Part shown: piece by piece, positions 11,031 to 23,550 of the stretch
Layout of the letters: every line of letters begins with the position of its first letter
How positions within the stretch are numbered: position 1 is the stretch's first letter
Source: Orychophragmus violaceus
Taxonomy: Eukaryota > Streptophyta > Magnoliopsida > Brassicales > Brassicaceae
Direction of reading: 5' to 3'
NCBI GenBank assembly: GCA_030180135.1
Contig: CM058230.1
Span: 25,008,067 to 25,072,066 of the forward strand
Length of the DNA: 64,000 nt
Notes under the pieces: generated by a model
The model's input: only the letters and a program-made list of their open reading frames with translations
Database searches by the model: none
Told to the model about the DNA's origin: nothing
Position numbers and translations under genes: made by a program

Positions 11031-11715
11031 TCTAACGTTTCTTAACCAATTCACGCCCGCTACCTTGGGTTAGACGGTTCACCAATCATAACACTTCTCA
11101 ATTCTTAACCACTGCTAATCATCTTTTAACAACTCCTCGATCCGTCGGTTTAGAGCTAGAACCTTACTAAACTCCCCGACGTCTCATCATCATTACTTAA
11201 TCCATTTAACCTCGGGAAATCCCGACACCGTTCCATACTCTATACGTTTGTTCAAGTTCAATTCCGTATTTTAACTCGTCTTAATTCCCGTATATAGATT
11301 CATTTATTAACGTGCCTTACTTACATATATATGCATATATAGTTCTACTCATGCCACGACTATATGAATGCATCACACAACGTTCTAACAACCTGACGGC
11401 ACGCAATAGGTTTAATCCGTTTTAATCTAACATGCTTCTTTAACCCTAGCCGGTTTAACGTTAATCAATCAATCAATTCAATTCAACTCAATTCAATTCG
11501 GGTATGCAATCCTATCACTACAGTTTCCCATTTATCGTTCTACATGCAACTACGGTGTTTGAGCCGACTCACAGTGATTTGACGGAACGAACGGTACAGA
11601 TGCAGATATGGATTCCCGAGACCCGAACTAAACCCGAACTTCTCCGAATACCCGAACACAAACTCCTGAACACTCCGAACAACCATTACACGAACCGCAC
11701 ACAAAAACCGGCCGG

Positions 11716-12088
11716 AGTCAACGCGTTGACCGGCGTTGACCGCGGCGTTGACCGAGGCTGACCGTTGACCGTTGACCCAACTGAACCGGTTGACCACTCC
11801 TCTGAACCGGTTGACCAATTGAACCGAAAACCAATTGACCGGTTTAGGTAAACCGGGTCAAAGTCAAAATGTTGACCGAGAGTTGACCGGTTAACCTAAA
11901 CCGATCTAAACCCAACCAAACCAGCTCCAATCCCACTCCAATCCATCTGAACCAAGCCCTTGAATACCGGTTGAAGACACGGCGGCGAAGGAGGTTTTCC
12001 GGTGGTTACTCCGGCGTTGACCGCGGCGGCTCCGACGTTGACCGCGGCGGCTCCGACGTTGACCGCGGCGGCTCCGGCGTTGACCGCG
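11716..12088. promoter_or_regulatory. Dense cluster of W-box motifs inside an LTR
   Basis: The core TTGACC occurs about 14 times on the plus strand, and the reverse form (A/G)GTCAA at least three times, within about 370 bp. TTGAC(C/T) is the binding core of WRKY transcription factors. Part of the cluster comes from the 21-bp tandem repeat. Whether it acts as an enhancer is inference. Confidence 0.55.
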
Positions 12089-12093
12089 GTGGA
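12010..12093. repeat. Tandem repeat, four copies of 21 bp
   Basis: The unit has the form TCCGRCGTTGACCGCGGCGGC, in four head-to-tail copies with only one or two substitutions. Each unit holds one W-box core. The 21-bp period keeps frames open on both strands, which explains the repetitive frames predicted here. Confidence 0.9.
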
Positions 12094-13218
12094 GGTGGCT
12101 TTTCCGGTGACTTCCGACGGCGAACCACACACCAATCCACTACTTTTGATGAGATCTATCCACCCATGGCCTTGAAATCTTGAAATATGTTGAGGAGAGA
12201 GAAAGTAACCCAAGAACCCTAACCGCAGCTGCTTCTCTGCTGTTTTCCGGCGAGCTCCGGCGACGGCGGCGATGGCGGCTGGCTGGAACTTGTAGAGGAG
12301 GAGGAGATGAAGCTACTGGACTTTGCAGAGAGTGATTTGGGTCTAAGATAAAGAAGTTGTACACTTTCTTGTGAGAGAAGGCATGAAGAACACCTTTTGT
12401 TCTTGAGATGTTCTTGGATCTTCAAGCCAAGAAGGATGTGTTTGATGAATGTTTTCTGGAGAGGATTAGAGAGAGTTTCGACAGAGAGAGAGAGGTGAGA
12501 GGTGCACTGCATCAAAATGAGAGAAAGAGGGATGAATAGTAATGTTCTTTGCATGTTTACTCTTTCTCTCATGCACCAAATATGGTGATGCCACCTATCC
12601 TCCAAAAGCTGTCGACCCAGGGAGCTCACACCTGTCCCAGGTGAATGTCTGAAGTCCACTGAGGCCCATTACACCGGCCCAAACCACAAAAACCCTTCCC
12701 TTAACTTGCTTGCTTCCTTTTGCTCGGGTTGATCATTCTCCCGATAATTGTTTTAGTAAATATCAAACGGTTCCCATAAATCTGCAAACCTCAATCAACT
12801 GATTCTCCTTGCTTTTATATGAATTTGGCAATTTGAATCATCCCATTTGGAGTTTCCTAGCTCCGGTTATGAATTTCCGAAGTTTTCCCGGTTTTGCTCG
12901 GTTTTCACCTGACACTCCGAAAAATGCATTTCTGCTCCGTTTCTTCGAATTCTGATCTTGTAAATGTCCTTTATAATTTAAAAAGAGAACATTTAGCCCG
13001 TCTCGTCTTCTGTCTCGAACTTTGGTAAAATTACCATTTTTCCCCTGGGTTTGGCAAAATTACAATTTTGCCCCTGTTGACTTTTCTTCTGCCCGTTGAC
13101 TATATTTTGTGATACGGGGTATCACAGACACTCTTGAGGATCGATCGATGCACCCACGAACTGAATCGATCGCTGCGGACATGTGCATCGATCGACACTT
13201 GCCGTAAACATTTAGTGC

Positions 13219-14759
13219 ATGCCTAATCGTGCAACTAGAAGTAATCCAGACGAGGAATTTGTGAATTTCAGACTTGAGGAACTTGCAAGGTTGGAAAGGA
13301 CGAACAAAAAAGCTTAGAAACCGGTTAAGATGATGAATCCAAATGCTTTGATCTTGGTTCGAGATGCAGAAGGTGTTGTGAGGGATTTGCAGAACAATCC
13401 TTATAATGATCAGGTACAGAGGATTGATGCTGATGGAAACGTGATTGTGATCCATGAAGAAGAAAGAGAAATTGTTAATCCTAAGGCAGAAAGTCAAGGT
13501 CAAGGCGCAAGTGAACAAGGAAATCCACAAGGAAATCCACGATTTGAAAATATCAAGTTGAAGAGCCACCTAGAACACCTGAACCACCTCCAGCTGGGAG
13601 GACAGTAACTGATTACAACAGAACCGGTGTATTCTATACTAACAGGTATGTGATTGTACCTCCTCCGTTTGCACGGAATGACTTTGAGCTGAAGACTTCT
13701 TACTACACACTTGTGGGACAGCACCTCTTTCATGGACTCCCACATGAGCAGCCTATGGATCACATAGAGAACTTTGAGTCTTTGGTTCCTGGAATAAAGC
13801 ATAATGGAGTGTGTTATGACTTCCTGCACTGCAAGCTTTTTCCTCACTCTCTTGGAGAATAAAGATTCCACCTGAGACTTTGACTACTTGGGATGCAGTG
13901 AAGAGGAAAATCCTGAGGCACTTTTATGATGATGCTAGATCTAATCAGCTTAGACAAAATCTTTTGGCATTCAAGCAGGGACCTAGAGAGGCTTTGAAAG
14001 CAGCTTGGGTGAGGTTTTAAATGTACTAGAGATATTTCCCTCATCATGGTTTCTCTGAGGTTCAACTGTTGGGAATTTTCTTCGGAGGAGTTGATTTGTG
14101 GTATCAGATGGCTTTGGATGCTGAAAGCAATGAGAACTTCAACACTAAATCTACAGAGCAAGCTAAGGAGCTGATTGGGAACTTGGTGTGCAGCAATAGC
14201 ACTAAGAACGCTGATGTGGATAGGCAAAAATCTGGTAGGAAAGCTGATAGCTCACAGATAGCTGAAATGAAGAACAAGATTGACTCTGTTCATAGCCTAT
14301 TGATTGGGAAGAAGAATGTTTATTTTGCTCAGGATGTTGAGTTATTTGTGGCTGAAGAAGGCTGCGAAGAAGAGGATGTGAATTATGTTGGTGGAACTGA
14401 TTTTCAGGGGAACATATTTGGATATCAGCAAGGCAAAGGTGGCTACAATGGAATGGGTCAGAGAAGTACCTTCACAAGTAATCAAAACTTCTCTGTTTCA
14501 CTCCTAAGCCTCAGTACCAGAAGCCTTATCATAGTAACAGCAGCCCTGGAAACAACACTACTAGCTGCAACATGAACTATGGATCTTCATCGTATCAAAC
14601 TGCTCCTCCTCAAAATGAACAGTCTGATAAGATGATGGGTTTATTGGAGCAGCTACTGGAAAGACAACATAAGAGTACAATGGACGTCAATGGAAAGATA
14701 AATGCTCTGTACTTGGATCTGAATGGAAGGATTGATGCCTTAAGCACTCATGTGAAGAA
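13219..14759 (+). pseudogene. Athila gag pseudogene of Ath-B, 5' part
   Basis: The frame starts at the usual gag ATG (MPNRATRSNP) but stops after about 30 codons (TAG at 13315). It then continues in pieces: a block with NALILVRDAEGV, the capsid block ENFESLVPGIKHNGVCYDF, a break near 13860, stops near 14018, and the Asn/Gln-rich region to 14759. Several of the same stops are present in Ath-D, so the two copies derive from one already inactive parent. The protein would have been the Athila capsid. The reading resumes at 30332 beyond Cop-1. Confidence 0.85.
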
Positions 14760-14849
14760 ATTGGTGAAGGAATTTCTAGCAGTTCCTAATCCAATTAGGA
14801 AACCCTGGTCTAAATTCCAAGCCTAGGATCTAGGGTTCATGTAAATGAA

Positions 14850-15510
14850 CACTACAAGAAAAATGGCTTTTCTTAGCACCACGAAAACGCTATCATATGT
14901 CTATGGTAGCGTTTCCATAAACGCTATGTTTGCCGCTGCCATCTTAGGTCAGGCATCTATGATAGCACTAATTTGACATGCTATCGTATATCTGTCTACG
15001 ATAGCGTTAATTTGGATGTGATTATATAGTTTTCAGTAGCATTGTTTTAGCGCCATTTTAAATGTTAACGTAGCTCTGTTTTAATGCAATAAAATTATAT
15101 CTTGTGGCATTATATTATGGCTATGTTATATTTTATACTAGCAGTTTAGTTGATGCTGTATTATAATTTGTAATGGCGAGTATGTATTGCTGTTTTATTT
15201 TTTATGAACACTCAAATTTTTGGCCATATTTAATACTAATTGGAGCTATTGAAAAATGATTAAATTCAATTTTGGTTTTGCATTATTATTTGAAAATCAT
15301 TTAGATTTGAAGAAATAGATTTAAATTTTATAATCACACAGGAATTTAAACTTAAACTTGTTCACATTAAACATAACATCCACAAACATTCATACAAACA
15401 CAAGTTCAACTGAAAACATAAACTTAAACACAAGTTGTTTATGTCTACTACTCTTAGGATACATGTCCATAGTTCTTTACTCTTGGGATAGGACAAGAAC
15501 TCTTACCTCA
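14850..15510. repeat. CACTA-1 left end: terminal inverted repeat and subterminal repeats
   Basis: After the 13-bp inverted repeat, short motifs of the form GATAGC or ATAGCGTT recur in both orientations up to about 15030, as expected for the subterminal binding sites of En/Spm proteins. The remaining bases to 15510 are AT-rich, with no gene visible. Confidence 0.75.
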
Positions 15511-18499
15511 TCAGCACAACACCACTTTGTCCTCTGGCCATGCAACAGCTGAACCAAGCGCATCTTCCATTGTCTCAATTTCAGAGTTTGTCCTCCACAC
15601 AGCTGCACTTTTGATCTTCACAACATCTACCCAAACGCGAACTGCATTTGGACCCAAGGGTACATGGTGGACAGTCTGTTGTGGATCGTTTGAAGCCCAT
15701 CGTCCTTCGGCAACCACACGCTTTTTACCGGTAATGTCCATCAGCATGCATTTCTGATTTTCCTTGCTGACCAACCGCTGCGATGTTGAGAAATGCCAAT
15801 CAAAAATGCCAATCAAACCACAATATTTCAGAGCTCAGACGTTGAGGATCCAGTACCAATAAATTGTTCAGCAAAATTTTAAAGTAGATATAGCTTAGAT
15901 TTACCTTAGATTTCCTTATAGGAGATTGTGGATCTGGTTTTGTTTTCTTTGGAGGAGCTTTTGGAGGCAGTGGAGATGACTGAATTGGAGCTATTGGAGA
16001 TGATGGAGACGGCTGAAGAGGAGCTATTGGAATTGTCTTAGAAGACCTCGGAGTCACTGGAGATTTGTGAAGTGATGGACCTGCTACCGACTTTGAAGGA
16101 GACTTCTGTGTATATGCTTCTCTGTGTTTCTCATTCTCCACTTTATTTGCAGGCCAAGCTATGAAAGAGTTGACTGTCTGCTCCATTTTTGTCACATCCG
16201 GTGTAGGTCTCCATGGAAAAGCATGTGGTGATAGTACCACGTCCACATAAACTTTCACAGCATTTGGACCGAGAGGTATACCATTAACCACAGCTTGAGG
16301 GTCTCTCGACTGCCAGCGGCCTTCAGCAACAGGTTTGTCATCTGTAGCCCAATCCATCAATTTGCATTTGTTCTTCGAACTTAAGTACGGGCTCTGTGTA
16401 AAGCAGTAACAATACAACCTCAGAGGCAACAACACAAAAACAAGTTTTTAAACTAGCATGTCACAACCATAAAAATTACCTTTGGCATGTCCTCAGCAAC
16501 CTCCTCTTCTGCAGGAAGACAACTATCTGCCTTCCATGCAATCATCCTACCAACAGCCTCTTCCATACAGGTCATGTTTGATGTAGGCCTCCAGAGAAAT
16601 GCATCCATGATTAAGGCTGATTCAACTAATACCTTCACTGCATTGGGTCCTAGTGGGATGTCATTCACATACTCCTCAGGGTCAGCAGAAAGAAGACGGG
16701 CCTCAGCGACAGTTTCTTCGGTTCCAGTCCAATCAACCAACAAACACCTAGCTGGTACTGACTTGTTTACACTCTACAAAAGGAAAATATGATTTAGTCA
16801 TTTGATATAAGTAAATGAAGGCAGTGGAAATGAGAGCTTAACTAGTCACTTACTCTTGGAGTTGAGGTTTCACCTTGCTCATCTTGTTTCTACGAGAAAA
16901 GGTCAGAGTCAGAGTTTTTCTCATTTAAGTACTTTTCAAACCAAATACATATCAAATGCATCATACCTGTTGAGTCATTCTCTGGACAATCGCCTCTAAC
17001 TGGTGAACCTTTTGCTGCAGTTGAGTTTGATTCTCCTGCATTTGACTCATATATGCAGACTTGACTTGGAAACAAGCTAGCTTTGTTGTAGACATTCCCC
17101 GACCCATAGCCCTTAGCCGTCCTGGATTATCAGGTCCTAGTATTTGTGCCAGGGTGTCATTCTTAGCTATACTCGTTGTTGACGATGAGGGAGCACCGCT
17201 TACAACATCCTTTGCCTTTCTCTGACCATCATGAAAGAAAACTAATCATTTTTATCATATAACAAATGACTAGTGAGGGACACTGATCTTGTGTACTTAC
17301 TATCTTCTCAGCAGCCTGGTTATTAACTGGAGTGCCATCCTTTTTGGTGCGTGACTTGACCCACACCTTCAGTCTCGTAACTTCAGATGGTTCTGCGCAA
17401 CTCTTTTTCTGCGAGACAACAAAGATCAATCCTAATAAATGTGTATCACCCAATGGAAAAATGTATTGTACTTACCATTTCTTCAGTCAATCGAACCATT
17501 CCTTTACGGCTAACAGTGTGAGGAATCTGGTTTCGTCTCCTCTCCTTATACGAATCACTCACAGCCTAAGTATAACTGACCATGGTTAAAGGCTGAACTT
17601 ACATACCAAAAAATTTGTAGCATGTTTCCATTTTCACGTACCTTAAAAGCTGTGCTTGTCTTCTGGTTGACAAATTTACGCCACTCCACTGGAGGAACGT
17701 TCTTTGGTTTCAGCTGCATCCGCTCCTTCATTGTCTTAGCCTGCCGGATCTTTGTAACAACTCTTGATTTGGAAGACCTCCAAAGACATCCCATCTGCCT
17801 GAACACAGCTGCCCTTTGATACTCTTCATCTACTGCAAACCTTGCCTGCATTCAAAAGAATAGTTATTAGATATCAGGCAAACTAACAAAGACAAAAAAC
17901 TACATTAACTTTTACCTGAACAGATTTCCAGAGAATTGTTCTGATGTTTTCGTCAACTTTCCTCCAATCCTCAATTATTATAGGAACGTGTTCTCTGACT
18001 AAGGGACCTAGATAGGACGACAGCTTCACTGACCCTGGTCCACATGGTTCTCCAAATTCTGTGAAATCAACTGGTCTCTCTCATTTGGATCTCTTGCTAT
18101 ATGTTTCATCATAGTTGGTCCACGCTTTCTTTTAGGAGCAGGTGGAGATGCATCATCTTCTCTCGCAGATGCAGCCTGATCAGCAACGGGTTCTTCATCA
18201 TTGTTCAGTCCTGTAGGGACTTCAACCTCAGCATCCTCATCGTTTTGCTCTTGTTCCTTATCCATTTCAAATTCATCCACACCATCTTTATCCTCAGCTA
18301 TTTCCTCCTCTGCGTCTTCATACTCAGCATCTTCATCCTCAGTTATCCCATTGTCATTATTTTCATTCTCAGCATTTTCAGTCACAGCAACTTGCAGTTC
18401 TGGACCTTCTTCCAAATCCATAATTTCCTCTTCTTGGACCTTAGCTGCTGGCACACTGCCTTTTCTTTTCCTCGACGTGAGATGCTTTGTACGAGCCAT
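15511..18499 (-). pseudogene. CACTA second gene: Transposase_24-type (TNPA-like) protein with three repeated C-terminal domains
   Basis: Nine exons with consensus splice sites: 18499-17916, 17845-17642, 17565-17476, 17408-17301, 17221-16967, 16889-16854, 16773-16480, 16393-15905, 15777-15511. The N-terminus is MARTKHLTSRK, then a long acidic region, a nuclear-localisation-like PAPKRKRGP, and the Ptta/En/Spm Transposase_24 region (SSYLGPLVREHVP, SRKGMVRLTEEM, GPDNPGRLRAMGRG) with a glutamine-rich coiled coil. The last three large exons each encode one copy of a domain of about 75 residues with the core IPLGPNAVKV and a following WRPT motif (possibly DUF8039; name uncertain). A Pro/Ser linker separates copies 2 and 3. 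The only break is a 1-nt deletion near 18070; every other junction keeps frame. It lies downstream of the transposase on the same strand and probably binds subterminal repeats. Confidence 0.82.
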
Positions 18500-18681
18500 G
18501 ACTGATTACCTGAAATTCAAATACAAAAGTGAGTTAGTCATGTTCCATTAATCATAAACATAGAGAAACATGAAGCCAAAAAAACACACAGACTGAGCAC
18601 ACCTAATGCAAACAAAAATCACAGAGACGCATAAGACACAAAACAAACAAGACAAAAAGCAAAGGTGAATCTAGCAGTCTT

Positions 18682-21600
18682 TCAAACATATATCCCTTCA
18701 CAGTCAATACGAGCACTCTGATCTTCATCATCTAGTTCATTAGTACTCATGTTAACATCTGCTGCTACTGGCCCGACATCTCCAATCTCGTCATTCTGAT
18801 CTTCCTCACTGTATCTTCTTGAAGATCCTCTCATCACGACATACCAAGGTGAGGTATCATCTTCTCTTGAGTAAAAGATCTGCTTGGCTTGAGAAGCCAA
18901 GATGAATGGATCCCTTGCAAATGAGTGTTGACTCTGGCTAAGGTTGACAAGAGTGAAACCTTCTTCTTCCTTGACTCCATTTCCTTTGTTAGCCCACTGA
19001 CACCGGAATATGGGAATGTAAAACACATTGTAGTCTAGCAAAATAATGTCTTCCACTCTGCCGTAATATGATACCATATCAACCATCTGTGAAGTGTCTT
19101 TTGCACTAGATCTACACATAGATATCGCCTCATAAAGAACCCCACTGTTCTGACTTTGCCTTGAAACTGAACTTGTGTGAAACCTAAGGCCATTCACTAT
19201 ATAACCGGTATAGGAGCTTGCAATGCTTCTAGGACCATATGCCAACCACTTAACTGTTTCTGCATGTGATTCTGAGTCCATAGGTACCTAACAAATGTAG
19301 ACAAATTAATCTATTAAACTACTGTATAACCAAACTATCATAACCATATTGAACTTGAGACAACACTTGCCTGTTCTTTTAACCATCCGGCAAAATGCTT
19401 TGTATGCAGATTCCAAAGTAGTGTGGCATCACGAGTACACCTTCCATTACTCTCTTGTAGATGTTCAAGGTGCATACTTCAAAGATAAAAAACACTGTTA
19501 GTAGGCTGTAATAGATAGAAGGATGTGACTAATGAGAATTACTTACTCCACAAAAGGTTCCACCAAAGCCATATTTTGAAGAACAGCAAGATGAGCTATC
19601 CTTTTCTCTGTCTCAGTCAGTATAATTGTAGTGGCTGTGGATAACGGTCGACCAGCTAAGATAGGGCTACTCTGGTCCTCATCGTTTCTCTGTGTTTTTT
19701 CTTCAACACTAGTTGCTTTTTTCAGAAACTCACTGCAGAACTGCATACACTCTTCTGCAAGGTATGCTTCTGCAATACATCCTTCTGGTCTAGCTGGGTT
19801 CCGTACATAGTCTTTCATAACTTTCATGTACCTGCACACATTTACCAATTAACATTAGTCTTGAAAAATTTATACATTTGTAAGATAAACACTATATCAA
19901 AGGTGATAATGTTGAAAGTACCTCTCAAATGGGTACATCCATCGAAAATGTACTGGACCACATAATCGAGCTTCCCTGCCTAGATGTGCTGTGAGGTGCA
20001 CCATAATGTCAAAGAAACTCGGTGGAAAATACCTCTCAAACATGCAGAGAGTTTCCACTATCTCAGTTTCCATAACTGCTATCTGCTCCCTGTCGATGAC
20101 ACGCTGGCATAACTTGTTGAAGAACACACACAAGCGTGTAATACATATCCTCGGCCCCTTTGGCAGTAAACCCTTCAATGCCACTGGTAGGAGTTGCTGC
20201 ATCAGTACGTGGTAGTCGTGAGACTTCAATCCAGATAGCTTGCAATCATCCATTGATACGCCCCTGGATATATTGGAACAATATCCATCTGGTCCTCTAA
20301 AGTCAAACAACCTTTTGCAAAATACTCTTTTCTCTGTCTTTGTCAAAGACCATGGTGCTGCAGGAAGGTAAGTTCTCTTTCCTCTGGTTTGAGGCCACAA
20401 ATCCTTCCTAATACCGAGATGTTGGAGATCTTTACGAGTGTTGAGACCATCTTTAGATTTCCCACAATGCAGCAGTGTGGAGACTATGCTTGCAGACACG
20501 TTTTTCTCCACGTGCATTACATCCAAGTTATGCCTTACTGGTAATTCCTGAACAAGACAATACAAAATCAAACACAATCCAACTAGATCAATTGATAAAA
20601 CACAACAAGAAGTCATCAGAAAGTTATTTACCTCCCAATACGGCAACTTGAAAAATATTGATCTCTTTTTCCATCTTGATAACTCTTCTTCATCAATTTC
20701 ATCTTCTTCCTCTTCTTCCTCTGATTCAGTGTCATCATCAGAGCTTGGTGCAACACACTCTGACCTTTTTCTCTTAGTTCCACTTTTTTTAGCACAACCA
20801 AAATCATTCTTGTAGTTTTTCAGGAGTTGACTGATATTGTTTCCTGTCTGAATCCTTCCCTTTGTCCCATACTCGACTTTACCATCAAACCAGGATTTCT
20901 TAGAACGCCACCTATGTGTCGGGGGCAAAGCCTTTCTGTGGCACATGTACACATGCTTCCTGCTATGCTTCAACCACATACTATCAGTGCATTTACCACA
21001 GAGAGGACAGGCCATCTTACCCTTTACTTTGCATCCTGCAAGATTGCCATATGCAGGGAAATCATTGATTGTCCATAGTAGAATGGCCTTAAGCGTGAAA
21101 GTAGTTTTGCTGAAGGCGTCATAAGTTACCTCTCCATTGATCCACAAATTATTCAGATCCTCTATGAGAGGCTCTAGATATACGTCAATGTTATTTCCAG
21201 GTTGGTGCGGTCCAGGAATCAACAAGCTCAGAAATATGTTTTCCTTCTTCATACACAGGTGAGGAGGCATGTTGTAGTTAACAACCAACACTGGCCAACA
21301 ACTATACTTAGAATTCTTCATATCAAATGGATTGAATCCGTCTGTTGAAAGACCAAGTCGGATGTTCCTTGCTTCACTAGCAAACGATGGGTACTTGTCA
21401 TTAATTTGATCCCAAGCCACAGAATCCACGGGGTGACGACCCTTTCCATCAGTACTCTTGTTTGTAAAATGCCATCTTAAGTCCTTTGCCATTTCCTCAG
21501 ACCTAAACATTCTCTTCAGCCTTGGGATAATTGGAAAGTATCTTAATACTTTCTGTGGAACACCCTTCTTAACTTCACCACTATGTATGTTAGTTTTCCA

Positions 21601-22391
21601 TCTTGAAGCCTTGCATTTTGGACAACTCTCAGCCATCTTGTACTTCTTTCTGAATAGAATGCAGTCATTTACACATGCATGTATCTTCTGATAACCAATG
21701 TCTAATGACTTCAGAAACTTTTTCACATCATAGAATGATGTGTGAAGAACATTGTCAACAGGCAACATATCCGGCAATGTCCCAAGCAACTCGTTGAAGC
21801 TCTTATTAGACCAACCATTCTGAGTCTTCAGTCTAAACAGAGACACAATGGCTGAAAGCTTGCTATGAGTTGAACATGTTGGATACAACGGAGTCTCTGC
21901 ATCTGCTAGCTTTGCTAAGAACGCATCTTCTTCCTTGTCTTCACCCTCAGCAACCTCGCAGAAGTCACCCTTCTGGACCATCTCTTCATCTAAGTATTCA
22001 GCAGCTTGAAATAAACCAACAACCTCCTCGTTGTATTGAGATGCTTTTCTTCCATCATTTTTTTCTGGGGTCACTTCTCCATGAAGAAACCAATCAGTCC
22101 GCAGCTTGTAAGCCTCATCCATGCCCTGAGTTACTAGATGGTGCACAACAGTGCTTGCTTGATGTCGGTCCAGATTTACACATCTTCTACAAGGACATAT
22201 AACCATGTCACCATCTCCTAATGCCTTAGCCGCCGCAGTTACAAAACTCCAGGCACCTTGCTCATATGCAGGGTCAGCTCTATATAGAAGAAGTAGACCA
22301 AAAGTACCTTATCATCCCCTGAACCCAATTAGAAAGTACCTGCATAAAATAATCCTTACCTGCGAAGATGGACCCATGCCTTGTCCAACAT
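18682..22391 (-). CDS. TNP2-type CACTA transposase (Transposase_21)
   Basis: Six exons: 22391-22360, 22279-20632, 20547-19922, 19831-19547, 19476-19371, 19287-18682. They sum to 3,303 nt, an unbroken frame of 1,100 codons plus stop. All introns are GT-AG except the one after exon 5, which starts with GC. The 84-bp intron after exon 2 also stays open if retained. Domains in order: an N-terminal transposase-associated Cys motif (CPCRRCVN with the following HHLVTQGMDEAY), the Transposase_21 catalytic region (KIHACVNDCILFRKKY, CPKCKASRWK, LSTDGFNPF, HNLDVMHVEKNV), DUF4218 (MVHLTAHLGREARLCGP) and C-terminal DUF4216 (YYGRVEDIILLDY). An acidic insert lies before LSRWKKRS. It should cut and rejoin CACTA ends in the nucleus. 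I see no inactivating change. Confidence 0.93.
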
Positions 22392-23550
22392 TTTATGTTT
22401 AAACCTTTTTAAAGGGTTAAACAGTTTCGTTATACTCAAAAACATAATAAGACAAACAAACACAGAAGACCAACAACCTAATCACACAGACAACACAATC
22501 AAATAATCTTAAAAGTATAAACCTTTTTAAAGGGTTAAACAGTTTCGTTATACTCACAAACATAATCAGACAGACAAACACAGAAGACAAACATCTTAAT
22601 CACATAGAGAACACAATCAAGTAATGTTAAAAGTATAACAGACAAAGACAAGCACATGCATCACTACACAAAGTAAATCAATACTAACAACATACTAAGA
22701 ACATTCACAACAACAATCAAGTAGTTAAACAATATACACAAGAATAAGAGACTCACTGTAAACGCTCGTGGTTTGAGAAGGCTGCGAGTTTAGATCTGTT
22801 TCAACCAGCTTACTACACCTGAAAAATCAATAACCGAGTATTATAGGTTTAAGATTTCAAGATTAGTATAGTTTTACTAAAGATCTTAGTCATATAAACC
22901 CTAAATCGGAAAGTAAATCGATGAAACTACTTAATACCTCTAGAACCAGAAGCTTCAAAACGAAGATTCTCTGGGTTTTCTTCGATGTAGATACTCTGTG
23001 TTAACCCTTGTATGAAAACAAATACAAACTCAGTGACAAGTAGGTGAGGTAATAATGAGAACCGAGTGAACCAATTGAAGCAATTCGTACCTTCGATTTT
23101 TGATGAGCTGAAGATTGAACCCCGATTCGAATGAAAGAGAAGACGAGTGAAGCAGGAGTAAAACTGAAATCGAAGCCGTAGAAGATAGGGATTATCGCCG
23201 ACGAGTAGTTTCGTGGTGGTGATGGTCGTTGTCGGAGCAGACAAGACTGTCGTTGTCGGAGAAATCAAGATGTTTTTTTTTTCTCCAAGCTCTGTCTTTT
23301 TTTTTTTGGTCACGATTCATTAATGACCTAAATCCCAAAATCTTGGTATTTTCACTAAGTGTTGGCGCCTTAGGCGGGATAGCAGAAAATGGGCTCCAAA
23401 CCCCAATTTGGGTTTCCCGCCTAATGAAAAAACGGGTTAGCACTAATTTAGTGCTGTCATATAGTAACCAAGAATTCTGACCATCTATAATAGCAGTTCC
23501 CAGATTCGTGCTATCCTGTTCTGCTATCAATACCTGGTTTTCTTGTAGTG
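22392..23550. repeat. CACTA-1 right end: promoter side, subterminal repeats and terminal inverted repeat
   Basis: About 1.1 kb upstream of the transposase. It includes a direct repeat of roughly 115 bp (about 22395-22505 and 22518-22630) built on AACCTTTTTAAAGGGTTAAA. Further out lie GATAGC-type subterminal motifs (about 23340-23530) and the inverted repeat TTTTCTTGTAGTG at 23538-23550. The transposase promoter and 5' leader should lie here. Confidence 0.7.

Larger units (their letters stand above)
11031..13126 (-). mobile_element. Chromovirus-like LTR, copy 2 (alignable part)
   Basis: Reads on the minus strand from 13126, starting TGTGATACC. The terminal 19 bp is an inverted repeat (TGTGATAC, GGG, GTATCACA at 13108-13126). 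It aligns with copy 1 as described there. Immediately to its right the sequence switches to Athila leader (13127), so this LTR interrupts or truncates Ath-B. It contains the W-box cluster and a 21-bp tandem repeat. No coding domain is attached. Confidence 0.5.
14850..23550 (-). mobile_element. CACTA-1, En/Spm-type DNA transposon, near complete
   Basis: Both ends carry the inverted repeat CACTACAAGAAAA (14850-14862 and, reversed, 23538-23550). A 3-bp target duplication GAA flanks the element (14847-14849 and 23551-23553). Removing the element restores a continuous Cop-1 LTR, which proves the boundaries. Length is 8,701 bp. Two divergently sized genes lie on the minus strand: a TNP2-type transposase with an unbroken frame and a second multi-exon gene with one frameshift. 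No paired-palindrome module is present. Confidence 0.95.

Noticed and set aside
11896..12213. Overlapping repetitive frames on both strands, including GQRRSRR-type repeats
   Set aside because: They are produced by the 21-bp tandem repeat, whose period is a multiple of three. No other coding signal.
7456..13126. The two chromovirus-like LTRs as the paired ends of one element
   Set aside because: They are too diverged by eye, both lack their outer ends, and no primer site or polypurine tract lies between them.
18101..18551. Plus-strand frames of 116-134 codons rich in Ser, Phe and Ile
   Set aside because: They are the antisense of the acidic region of the second CACTA gene.
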